Shown here in pieces: positions 7,769 to 14,889 of a DNA stretch of 14,889 nt (the stretch's first letter is position 1; each line of letters opens with the position of its first letter). The stretch covers positions 1 through 14,889 of the forward strand of contig JBKEAC010000029.1 of NCBI GenBank assembly GCA_047971925.1. The letters run 5' to 3'. The DNA is from JBKEDC01 sp047971925. Lineage in GTDB: Bacteria; Bacteroidota; Bacteroidia; Bacteroidales; Prolixibacteraceae. Both the position numbers and the translations under genes were made by a program. Under the pieces are notes generated by a model. It searched no databases, was not told the DNA's origin, and saw nothing but the letters and a program-made list of their open reading frames with translations.

Positions 7769-7829
7769 GGCGAGCTTCTCTGTTCTTTGCGCATTTCTTG
7801 TTGCGCATTTTATCTTTTGAAAGCTCGCC
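7769..7829 (-). promoter_or_regulatory. Nested intercistronic stem-loop between the susD-like gene and the next lipoprotein gene
   Basis: GGCGAGCTT (7769-7777) and AAGCTCGCC (7821-7829) form a perfect 9-bp stem. The 43-base interior holds the direct repeat TTGCGCATTT (7787-7796 and 7801-7810). Its TGCGCA cores can pair with each other across eight bases as an inner helix. No T-tract follows on the minus strand, so this is not a standard terminator. It may protect the susCD message from 3' decay or set lower expression of the downstream lipoproteins. That role is inferred. Confidence 0.55.
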
Positions 7830-7839
7830 CCTTGCTGTT

Positions 7840-9777
7840 CTACCAACCTGGGTTTTGAGTCATTCCGGTTTTCAATATTTCCTCATCGCGGAAAGGCCAG
7901 AAGTAGTCTCTTGGCGATTTGAAATTATTATCCGACCACACCACCACCGGACCTTTATATTCATTGTAGAATGACGAGGCTTCGGTTCCGATAATATTCC
8001 ATCCTTTTGTATCTTGCGATAAATATTCATGAGCCAATTTCCAGCGGCGCAAATCCCAGAATCGTTGCCCTTCAAAGGCCAATTCAATCATTCGCTCTTG
8101 CTGAATAATTTCGCGCATGCCTGCTTTGGTTGTAATTTTTGAGGGTTCTTTTGAGTAGTTATTCCACGAATCTTCAATGGTTGGTATTCCCGCACGCTCA
8201 CGCACTTTGTTTAATGCCTCATATACCTTTTCGCTTGGTCCTTCATATTCGTTCCATGCCTCTGCTTGGTTCAGGTAAACCTCTGCCAATCTGATTCTGC
8301 AATACGGAGCCACCGGCGTGAAGTTGGCATTTGAACCGGCCGCATAGTTCAAAGTCGACACGTGTTTTTTACACCAATATCCAGTGATATTCACTTTATC
8401 ATCGGGCTGAATAATGACATTCTCCATGCCATGACGCCCATTTCTGTATGGTTCCATTTCCACATAATCGTTATTACGCTTCCATATTCCTTTGTCGAAT
8501 GCAATGTTGGCATAGAATCGAGGTTCACGGTGAAGGTGCAATTTCAGCACTTCTTTATTTAGCGCAACCACATTGCTATAATCATAGGAGGTTTCAATTC
8601 CCATGGTATATCGGTTGGCATAATCCCACTCGCGGTCCATGTCGATTGGCAATCCGTTGTTGGTGTAGAATAGTTCCACCATTTTCATCGAGGGATTAAC
8701 ACAGCCACTCACCCGGTTGTTGAAATAGGCATCGGAACTTTCATAACGTGGCATTCGCAAGCCCATATCGCCTTGATAAATTGAATAGCTTGCATGGAGC
8801 ACTTCGGTTGATTCGAAAGCGATTGGAAGGACAGCGTTTTGAATGTTTCTCATGTAGTTTAGTAGCTCCGACGATTCTGAATCATAGCTGCTGTTTAAGT
8901 ATTTTCCTCTCGATTCGCACAAGTCAACGGCTTCATCGGCTGCTTCGGCTGCTCTGAGCCATTTTGATGGGTCTTCCTCTTGATTGAATAGCTGCTCACC
9001 GTTTCTGTTTTTAAAATTAACATACCATTCGTTTCCATTGAAAAGCGGACTAGCAGCATAGAGCAAAACTCTCGAACGATAGGCCACCACAGCTTCACGA
9101 GTTAGGAAACCATATTCCGAAACGGGCTGCTCGGCAAACACATCAATGTAGGGCAAAGCCTCATCGAACAAGCGCACGATTTCATTCACACAATCATCGA
9201 TGGGCGAACGAGGTATTTTCATGTCGTTCACATCGGCTTCCACGCTCAAGTTTTCATCGACTAAGCAAATCGGACCATATTGCCGCATGAGCTGGAAGTA
9301 ATAAAGCGCTTTAATGGCTTTGGCACTGGCTTTATATTTATCTTTTTCCTCCTGATCCATGTTGTAAACCTTGTCGATGTTTTGAATGAAGGTGTTACAA
9401 TCGCGAATGGCAATGTAGTAGTTGTTATTCACATCCCATTTGGGGAGAATTGGGTCGGACTGATTTTGCAAACCTTCGGCAATTTTAAAGGCAGCAATAT
9501 AAGAAGATCCCGAATAGGTTTTCGTGCGCAGATAGTCGCCTGTTGTTAGCTCGTCGCCACCAGCAAGAGCGGGGTCTGAACCGAGGCTTCCCTCACTTAA
9601 ATAGCTTCGATAGCAGCCGGTGAAGAAAGTGAGCGCCGTGTTTCTTTTTTCAAATATCGATTCAATGGTTGTTAAATCATCTTCAGGCACCACATCGAGA
9701 TAGTTATCACATGCAATTAAAGGCAATAATAGTGCCGCAGTTAAGAAGCCTGATATTTTATTTTTAAAAAATTTCAT
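7840..9777 (-). CDS. susD: SusD-like starch-binding family lipoprotein (RagB/SusD)
   Basis: Outer-membrane lipoprotein of 645 residues that closes the SusC barrel as a lid and captures substrate. The lipobox is LIAC (Cys23), followed by DNYLDVVPED, the usual SusD N-terminus. Family marks in order: helical TPR-like part (about 115-245) with AKAIKALYYFQLMRQYGPI and EAVVAYRSRVLLYAASPLFN; the variable binding region (about 300-480), containing many Asn and aromatic residues; then RIRLAEVYLNQAEAW (494-508), NKVRERAGIP (523-532) and ERMIELAFEGQRFWDLRRWK (561-580). The C-terminus DYFWPFRDEEI...TQNPGW is classical. It follows the susC-like gene by 19 bases, so the pair is co-transcribed and probably coupled. 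The ligand cannot be deduced from sequence. The symbol denotes the family, not the starch system itself. Confidence 0.96.
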   Translation of the reverse strand: MKFFKNKISGFLTAALLLPLIACDNYLDVVPEDDLTTIESIFEKRNTALTFFTGCYRSYLSEGSLGSDPALAGGDELTTGDYLRTKTYSGSSYIAAFKIAEGLQNQSDPILPKWDVNNNYYIAIRDCNTFIQNIDKVYNMDQEEKDKYKASAKAIKALYYFQLMRQYGPICLVDENLSVEADVNDMKIPRSPIDDCVNEIVRLFDEALPYIDVFAEQPVSEYGFLTREAVVAYRSRVLLYAASPLFNGNEWYVNFKNRNGEQLFNQEEDPSKWLRAAEAADEAVDLCESRGKYLNSSYDSESSELLNYMRNIQNAVLPIAFESTEVLHASYSIYQGDMGLRMPRYESSDAYFNNRVSGCVNPSMKMVELFYTNNGLPIDMDREWDYANRYTMGIETSYDYSNVVALNKEVLKLHLHREPRFYANIAFDKGIWKRNNDYVEMEPYRNGRHGMENVIIQPDDKVNITGYWCKKHVSTLNYAAGSNANFTPVAPYCRIRLAEVYLNQAEAWNEYEGPSEKVYEALNKVRERAGIPTIEDSWNNYSKEPSKITTKAGMREIIQQERMIELAFEGQRFWDLRRWKLAHEYLSQDTKGWNIIGTEASSFYNEYKGPVVVWSDNNFKSPRDYFWPFRDEEILKTGMTQNPGW

Positions 9778-9796
9778 GTCGTTTAAAATTATGCGA

Positions 9797-12700
9797 TTAG
9801 AAACTAAAGTTAAATCCTAGCGAGAAGGTTTTTTGAATTGGATAATTAAATCCGTTTTCTGCCAACTCAATGTCCCACAAGTCGAAATTGCTTATCAAGA
9901 AAGGATTATCGGCACGCCCGAACACTCTAAAATTGTTGATTTTAAATCTTTCTAAATGTCTTTTATTAATATAGTATGACAATTCCATCGATGTGCAGCG
10001 CAAGAATCGACCATTTCGCATGAAATAAGTACTTTTTCGCACCTCACTATTTTCGTTGTAGTAGTCTTCTTGCGGATTGTGGTCGGTAATGTTATTCACT
10101 GAAAGTCGTGGCCACAACGGGCGGTCGGCATGATTTTCGGTTGTCCAGTGGTCATCGGCAATGGCTTGCAACACCGCTTTGTTTTTAAAGAATGGCGAAA
10201 GCAACTCGGGGTCGAGGAAGAAAGTTCGGTTTCCAGCACCTTGAAAAGACATGCTAAATTCCCAGTTTTTGTAGTGCACAAAAGGACTAAAACCGTAAAT
10301 CACACGTGGTGTTTCAGGATAACCAGCAAGCACGGCATCGCTCACATCGATAATACCATTGTCGTCAACATCACGATAGCGAATATCACCGGGTTGCACA
10401 TCGCCAGCTTGATAAGGCGAGTTATCGATTTCGTTTTGGTCTTGGAATAATCCTTCCGCAATGTAAGCATATTGCTGCGAAATGTCGTGCCCCACTTTCT
10501 TCTGCCAATCGGGTTTGTCGCCTGCTTCTTCCACCTCAAGGAAGGTTGCACGGTTGTATGTGAATGTGGCATTAAGCATTACCCAGAAGTCGGAATTAAA
10601 GGCGTGTTGCACTTTTGCCGAAAGGTCCATTCCTCGCGACTTCACCTTTCCCAAGTTATCGAGTGGTGTTGCATAGAGCCCCATGGTGAGTGGCAGTGTG
10701 CTTCTGTAATCGTAAATATTATGACGGATTTCCTGATAAACATCGGCATTCAGCTCAACAATTCCTTTAAACAGACGAAGTTCTGCTCCAAGGTTCACTT
10801 GCTCGGAAGTTTCCCACTCTGTTTTTTCATTTCCATAGCTATTCACATTGTAAAAAGGCTGCGAAACAGCAGGTTCTCCAACCATGAGTGTTCCCGAAGA
10901 AACGATTTCTTCCAAATAAACAAAACGGGGGTCATTAATCACACCATCGTTTCCTGTTCTTCCATAAGAGGCACGGAATTTCAAGAAGTCGAGCCACTTA
11001 GAAGTTGAACGCAAGAAATCTTCTTTAGTTGCAATCCAGGCCAAACCCACTGCTGGGAAATAGCCGATTCTGTTTCCTTTGGCGAAACGCTCCGAACCAT
11101 TAATCCCCAAACTTGCCTCACCGAAATAGCGATCTTTAAAACCATAGGTTGCACGAAATGCCATGCTAATATTTCTTCCTGGCAAAGACGCTGTAACGGT
11201 TTTGGGTGTACTGTTGTCGCTTTGTCGAGCGGTGAACACTCCTGTGAAACTGGTTTGATGGTCATCCCAAGCTGCCGTGTGAAGTAGTCGCGCTTGATAG
11301 TCCATTACCGTTTGCGATGTGACAACACTCGCTGCATTCGATTTTGTAATTTTATCATCGGCCGATGCCTCGTTAATAGCAGTTAGCACGTGCTCGCCTG
11401 TAACGAAGTCGTAGCTTCTCAAACGATAAAGAGCGGGTTCATACTGATAAACATTGGTGAAATATCCATTCTTGGTTATCCCCACCGTTGCCCGAAATTC
11501 CAAACCTTTAATGAAGCTATTTAGGTTTTGAATATACTCAAAATTGTTGATTGTTGAATAGCGCACCCGGTCTTGATAGCCCTTTTGAATTTCTGCATAG
11601 GGGTTTGTGCTCGACCCACCACCAAACAGAATGTGAGGCCAATTATAGGTTTCATCGGCCGGATAAGTTGGCGAAAATTCCACCGGACTAGCATTGAAAG
11701 CGAGCGCATAGGCTTGCGAAGTGTTGGCAATTGTTCCGTGATAATTGTCGTAGGTTGAAAAAGAATTCACCACCAGTTTAGCGGTTTTAGTCATATCGAC
11801 ATTCATGTTCACACGGAAGTTTGTTTGCTTATTAATAATGTTCGCGTCGAACTGATTCAGCGGGTCGGTTTTAATCATCCCGGTGTTGTTGTTGTGATTC
11901 ACCGACACATAATATTGCACCTTCGAACCACCTCCACGCACATTGAGCGAGTAGTGTTTATTTTGCGTGTAGTTCTTAAATAGCATGTCATACCAGTCAA
12001 CTCCCGGATAAACCCAACTTGGATATTTATCGCTACCTGTGTTTTGAATTTTTTCATCGGTGTAAGTGGGCGTTGAAGAAATCCCCCTACCTAGCGCCGC
12101 CTCGTTGAAGAGTGTCATGTATTGCTTAGGAGCCACCACATCGATTTCACGCGTGGGCATGCTCCAAATATTTTCAAATTTGAAGGTGGTTCTCACATTG
12201 CCCTCCTCCCCTTTTTTGGTTGTTACATAGATAACCCCGTTTGCTCCCCTTGCCCCATACATGGCAGTAGCCGAAGCATCTTTCATCACGTTGAAAGACT
12301 CAATATCATCGGGGTCAATGCGCGAAAGGTCGAGCTTTGAAACCTCAATACCATCGAGCAAAATCAGCGGGTCGATGTTAGCCCCTGTTTGGTAGGAAGT
12401 GATTCCACGAATGTAGAATTTGGTGTTCATTTCATCTTCGGTGAGCGCAGCCGGCAAACCGCTCGTGTCCCAACCAATCATTCCGGCAATTTTCCCTGCG
12501 AAAGAAGACGTTAAATCGGAGTTCGACGATTGAAGATCTTTGGGTTTCACCGTGGTAATGGCGGCCACCACACTTTCGCGTTTTTGCTGACCGAATGCCA
12601 CCACAGCCACCTCTTCAATGTTTTCGATTTCTGATTTTAGCGACACATCGATTTTTGTTTTCGCATCGACCAAATAAACTTGAGTTTTCATGCCCACGAA

Positions 12701-13024
12701 AGAGAAATTAAGCACATCTTTGCTCGTGGCCTGAATGGCATAATTTCCGTCGGCATCGGTGGTTGTTCCAATGCTGGTTCCTTGAATGAAAACCGTTACT
12801 CCGGGAAGCGCATTCCCTTTGTCATCAACCACCTTACCTTTAATTATTCTTTTCTCGTTTTGCTCCTGACTAGTGCCATTCTGTGTTGTTGCATCGAGGG
12901 CTCGTGCTTCGGGCATGCTCAGCGCAGAAATCAAGAACAGAGCAGAAGCGGCAAGAACTACTTTATTAATAAAAGCATGTCCTTTGGTCTTCCAGCCCAA
13001 TTTTCTAAAAGTTTTCATCTCCAT
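9797..13024 (-). CDS. susC: SusC/RagA-like TonB-dependent outer-membrane transporter
   Basis: Transporter importing oligomers captured by SusD, powered by TonB. I prefer the start at 13024 (MEMKTFRKLG, 1075 residues); 13018 is an equal alternative, while 13054 only adds uncharged residues to an already long n-region. Signal peptide to about residue 42 (PEARA). A carboxypeptidase-regulatory-like domain follows (about 58-133: KGKVVDDKGNALPGVTVF, TTTDADGNYAI). A TonB-box-like segment EEVAVVAFG lies at about 138-145. The plug is at about 150-275, with LLDGIEV and VMKDASATAMYGARGANGVI, and the beta-barrel runs from about 290 to the terminal Phe (LGFNFSF), as expected for BAM-assembled barrels. There is no STN domain, so direct signalling to an ECF anti-sigma factor is unlikely. 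First gene of the four-gene operon. No regulator is visible next to it. Confidence 0.96.
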   Translation of the reverse strand: MEMKTFRKLGWKTKGHAFINKVVLAASALFLISALSMPEARALDATTQNGTSQEQNEKRIIKGKVVDDKGNALPGVTVFIQGTSIGTTTDADGNYAIQATSKDVLNFSFVGMKTQVYLVDAKTKIDVSLKSEIENIEEVAVVAFGQQKRESVVAAITTVKPKDLQSSNSDLTSSFAGKIAGMIGWDTSGLPAALTEDEMNTKFYIRGITSYQTGANIDPLILLDGIEVSKLDLSRIDPDDIESFNVMKDASATAMYGARGANGVIYVTTKKGEEGNVRTTFKFENIWSMPTREIDVVAPKQYMTLFNEAALGRGISSTPTYTDEKIQNTGSDKYPSWVYPGVDWYDMLFKNYTQNKHYSLNVRGGGSKVQYYVSVNHNNNTGMIKTDPLNQFDANIINKQTNFRVNMNVDMTKTAKLVVNSFSTYDNYHGTIANTSQAYALAFNASPVEFSPTYPADETYNWPHILFGGGSSTNPYAEIQKGYQDRVRYSTINNFEYIQNLNSFIKGLEFRATVGITKNGYFTNVYQYEPALYRLRSYDFVTGEHVLTAINEASADDKITKSNAASVVTSQTVMDYQARLLHTAAWDDHQTSFTGVFTARQSDNSTPKTVTASLPGRNISMAFRATYGFKDRYFGEASLGINGSERFAKGNRIGYFPAVGLAWIATKEDFLRSTSKWLDFLKFRASYGRTGNDGVINDPRFVYLEEIVSSGTLMVGEPAVSQPFYNVNSYGNEKTEWETSEQVNLGAELRLFKGIVELNADVYQEIRHNIYDYRSTLPLTMGLYATPLDNLGKVKSRGMDLSAKVQHAFNSDFWVMLNATFTYNRATFLEVEEAGDKPDWQKKVGHDISQQYAYIAEGLFQDQNEIDNSPYQAGDVQPGDIRYRDVDDNGIIDVSDAVLAGYPETPRVIYGFSPFVHYKNWEFSMSFQGAGNRTFFLDPELLSPFFKNKAVLQAIADDHWTTENHADRPLWPRLSVNNITDHNPQEDYYNENSEVRKSTYFMRNGRFLRCTSMELSYYINKRHLERFKINNFRVFGRADNPFLISNFDLWDIELAENGFNYPIQKTFSLGFNFSF

Positions 13025-13737
13025 GTTTATTTGTGTTACGTTAACAATTTGCATTCTCTTTCAGTGTTTCTGATTTCAAAACGATTATTCATCTTTTTAA
13101 AAGTACAAACAACACTTATAATTATAAAATATCGCTATTATCGGTTTGTTTTTTATCATTTAAAATTCACTCACTTGACAAACATAGTAAATTTTATACA
13201 AACTTTAAGCAACACACTTATGTTTTTTAACAGTTATTTTCAACAGAAAAGAAAGCAAAAAGAAGGTATATCTAACATTTTGATAGCATTGAATCCATTT
13301 GCATAAACAAACGTATTTAAAGCGTTTCAAAAGATTTAATTATATTTCAACTACAATTCAAGGAAATGCATTTCTTTTCATTAGCATTATAAGAAGATTT
13401 ATTTTATATTGTTTGAAATGTGAAATCAACACCTAAACATCAAATTGAATAGATATTTTTAAATCCAACAATTTTCCCTTTCGATTTGTATTTTTCACTG
13501 TTTGCAATTTTTTTTTTTTAAAACGGAAGAAAAAAGGAAATAAATTTTCAAATAATTATAATTAGTCAAAAATGAAAGCAAATTCACAAGCAACATTACT
13601 ATGAATCGGATGTAAAACAGACAAGAGATAGACTTTTGCTCTGCCATCATTGACCACCAGAATGAATTCCGAGGCTATCTATATATCATCACTAAGAGGA
13701 TTGAAAGACATTGACCTATTGCATTATAACGTCTGTA
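13025..13737. other. AT-rich intergenic region and leader of the SusCD operon
   Basis: About 700 bases without a supportable gene, very AT-rich. Contents: two perfect -7-like boxes on the minus strand, TATGTTTG (13186-13179) and TACGTTTG (13315-13308), but with the nearest TTTG only 12 bases upstream in each case; a pairing of TTTG (13109-13106) and TCGTTTTG (13084-13077) at a good 21-base spacing but with an imperfect -7 box; a 12-bp palindrome TTATAATTATAA (13116-13127); a 12-bp palindrome GAAATGCATTTC (13363-13374); and a run of twelve T (13508-13519). The promoter of the operon must lie here, but I cannot choose between candidates. No clear terminator follows the KilA-N gene. Confidence 0.6.
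13179..13186 (-). promoter_or_regulatory. Candidate -7 box of the SusCD operon
   Basis: TATGTTTG on the minus strand fits TAnnTTTG exactly and would give a leader of about 150 bases before the start at 13024. A TTTG occurs only 12 bases upstream, too near for the usual spacing. Other candidates exist in the same region, so this is the best of several weak choices. Confidence 0.25.
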
Positions 13738-14544
13738 TCATTTCAACAATTTACGGTTCTCAACTTCCTGCAACACCCGCATCTGCTGGATAGCTATCTG
13801 GTTGAGCTTTTGCAGTCGTTCCGGTTGTGGCACTTGCTCATTTATCAGAACAGCATTAATATTTTCCATATTCGATAGGCATATCAGTTCGTTAATGGTA
13901 GCATAATCGCGGATATTGCCCTTCAAATCGGGATTAGCATCACGCCATTGCTTTGCAGTAATAGCGAAAAGAGCCATGTTCAGCACATCTGCTTCGTTGG
14001 CATAGACGATTGATATTTGTTGAGCGGTAAGTTCCTCCGGAATTAGATTATGCTTTACCGCATCAGTATGAATATGGTAGTTGATTTTTGAAAGTTCCCG
14101 TTTGGCAGACCAGCCCAGTTGTTGCTGCTCATGTTCTTTGAGGCGTTGGAATTCTTTGATGATATACAATTCAAATTCAACCGAAATCCAGCTTGCAAAT
14201 TTGAAAGCAATATCTTTATGCGCAAAAGTCCCGCCATATCGTCCGGATTTTGAAATAATACCTATTGCATTTGTTGATTCAATCCATTTTTGAGGAGAGA
14301 GCGTAAAAGCATTTAATCCCGCTTCTTTTCTAAACCTATCGAATTCGATAGGTTTAAAATTCGGGTTATACAAACTTTCCCAAATTCCCAGATACTCAAT
14401 TGTATTTCGATTACGCATCCAGTTTACAACCACAATAAATGGTTCTTCTGACTTATATTTTGCAATATCCGTCAGAGAGATATAATCAGCATTATTGATA
14501 CTAACAACTGTAACTTCTGTTGCCTGTACTTTTATTTTTGCCAT
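13738..14544 (-). CDS. KilA-N domain-containing protein
   Basis: Predicted DNA-binding protein of 268 residues. The KilA-N domain spans about 15-140, starting with VVSINNADYISLTDIAKYK and including NWMRNRNTIEYLGIWESLYN and the hallmark GRYGGTFAHKDIAFKFASWISVEF (101-124), followed by EFQRLKEHE. KilA-N domains occur in phage and large-DNA-virus proteins and as stand-alone genes in bacteria. The C-terminal half (about 145-268) is helical and carries no second domain that I recognise. No signal peptide or membrane segment, so it is cytoplasmic. No integrase, capsid or other phage gene is visible within the window, so it looks like a single domesticated or relic gene. It has its own -7 box and no visible link to the SusCD operon. 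Biological role unknown. Confidence 0.88.
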   Translation of the reverse strand: MAKIKVQATEVTVVSINNADYISLTDIAKYKSEEPFIVVVNWMRNRNTIEYLGIWESLYNPNFKPIEFDRFRKEAGLNAFTLSPQKWIESTNAIGIISKSGRYGGTFAHKDIAFKFASWISVEFELYIIKEFQRLKEHEQQQLGWSAKRELSKINYHIHTDAVKHNLIPEELTAQQISIVYANEADVLNMALFAITAKQWRDANPDLKGNIRDYATINELICLSNMENINAVLINEQVPQPERLQKLNQIAIQQMRVLQEVENRKLLK

Positions 14545-14567
14545 ATTGATTTCTGTTTTTTGTTCTG

Positions 14568-14575
14568 CAAATTTA
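14568..14575 (-). promoter_or_regulatory. Candidate -7 box of the KilA-N gene
   Basis: TAAATTTG on the minus strand is a perfect TAnnTTTG, 23 bases before the start codon at 14544. No TTTG is seen at the expected upstream position, so support is partial. Confidence 0.4.
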
Positions 14576-14607
14576 GTTTAAATTTATTGGTATCCATTAA
14601 ATGTAAA

Positions 14608-14665
14608 GGAAGTATAAGCCTTGTTGCATCCTCACTTCTGAGAGATTTTCTAACTATATACTTCC
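14608..14665. repeat. Inverted repeat upstream of the KilA-N gene
   Basis: GGAAGTATA (14608-14616) and TATACTTCC (14657-14665) are perfect 9-base inverted copies separated by 40 bases. They lie between the terminator of the upstream gene and the -7 box of the KilA-N gene. This could be a paired operator, for example for autoregulation, or one long stem-loop. No further evidence decides between these. Confidence 0.4.
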
Positions 14666-14715
14666 GAAATACCTCCGCATTCCTCAATTGAATACTCGTT
14701 AAATTAAAGTCGAAG

Positions 14716-14748
14716 CAAAAAATGAGCCGACCAATTAATGGTCGGCTC
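14716..14748 (-). terminator. Rho-independent terminator of the partial gene at the right edge
   Basis: GAGCCGACCA (14724-14733) and TGGTCGGCTC (14739-14748) form a perfect 10-bp G+C-rich stem with a five-base loop. On the minus strand it is followed by ATTTTTT. It lies about 40 bases after the stop codon of the partial gene, confirming that this gene is real and on the minus strand. Confidence 0.9.
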
Positions 14749-14789
14749 GATTGTGAAAACTGAATAAACCACCAGCTAAACATACAATA

Positions 14790-14889
14790 CTAAAGCGTTT
14801 CTTCCACAGCGTCTTCCTCCTGCAAATTGCTCGATTTAGCACGCTTCAAGATGCTGTTGTGCGATTTAATAATTCCCTTTAGTGTGTTG
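14790..14889 (-). CDS. C-terminal end of an unrecognised gene (partial)
   Basis: An open minus-strand frame enters from beyond the window and ends at a TAG at 14792-14790, leaving 32 residues. They are hydrophilic and probably helical, with Lys in the first part (LKGIIKSHNSILKRAKSS) and an acidic tail (QEEDAVEETL). A strong terminator directly downstream supports a genuine gene end. Too little is present to assign a family, and no function is proposed. Confidence 0.55.
   Translation of the reverse strand, partial: NTLKGIIKSHNSILKRAKSSNLQEEDAVEETL

Noticed and set aside
10472..11008. Plus-strand frame of 178 residues antisense to the susC-like gene
   Set aside because: It is a shadow of a well-supported coding region; it has no promoter, no recognisable domain and Cys/His/Ser-rich content typical of antisense frames.
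12680..13306. Plus-strand frame of 208 residues crossing the start of the susC-like gene
   Set aside because: The first half is antisense to the SusC N-terminus and the second is translated AT-rich intergenic DNA; no family resemblance.
13495..13650. Minus-strand frame of about 51 residues starting MMAEQKS with a hydrophobic middle, like a small toxin
   Set aside because: The DNA is extremely AT-rich, which yields Phe/Leu/Ile/Tyr-rich translations by chance. There is no promoter or antitoxin RNA signal that I can see.
14532..14783. Minus-strand frame of 83 residues upstream of the KilA-N gene
   Set aside because: It reads through a perfect terminator hairpin and the KilA-N promoter box, and overlaps the KilA-N start. 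No domain.

Overview
The window is typical of a Bacteroidota chromosome, most likely Bacteroidales. It carries a SusC/SusD outer-membrane pair, several lipoproteins whose signal peptides are followed by acidic Ser/Asp/Asn-rich export-type motifs, an S46 dipeptidyl-peptidase, and promoters that fit the Bacteroidota TTTG/TAnnTTTG pattern. Every gene I accept lies on the minus strand, so transcription runs from right to left. No taxon below the order level can be fixed from this sequence.

Layout in transcription order. At the right edge (about 14790-14889) is the C-terminal end of an unrecognised gene, closed by a strong terminator (14716-14748). Next comes a stand-alone KilA-N domain gene (13738-14544). 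A gene-poor, AT-rich stretch of about 700 bp follows. The main operon is then susC-like (9797-13024), susD-like (7840-9777), a DUF4959/DUF5126/DUF5000-type lipoprotein (6371-7711) and a DUF4998-type lipoprotein with a discoidin-like C-terminus (4829-6325). It ends at a terminator (4775-4809). A nested stem-loop without a T-tract sits in the only sizeable gap of the operon, between susD and the lipoprotein genes. A further lipoprotein with two BACON-like modules (2985-4520) has its own candidate promoter and its own terminator. An S46 peptidase of the DPP7 type (442-2628) also has its own -7 box and terminator.

How the genes probably work together: SusC is the TonB-dependent transporter and SusD its substrate-capturing lid. 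The two lipoproteins after them take the place of SusE/SusF and probably bind glycan at the cell surface. The BACON-like lipoprotein may belong to the same system but appears to be transcribed separately. No glycoside hydrolase, polysaccharide lyase, sulfatase or regulator is visible, so the substrate cannot be named. DPP7 would release dipeptides in the periplasm and need not be connected to the uptake system.

The non-coding DNA holds the least ordinary features. The first 400 bases contain at least eight closely spaced inverted repeats of unrelated sequence, with only one acting as a terminator. Between the BACON-like lipoprotein and DPP7 lies a composite repeat of about 200 bp with direct repeats and nested hairpins. 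I see no CRISPR array, tRNA, rRNA or complete insertion sequence.
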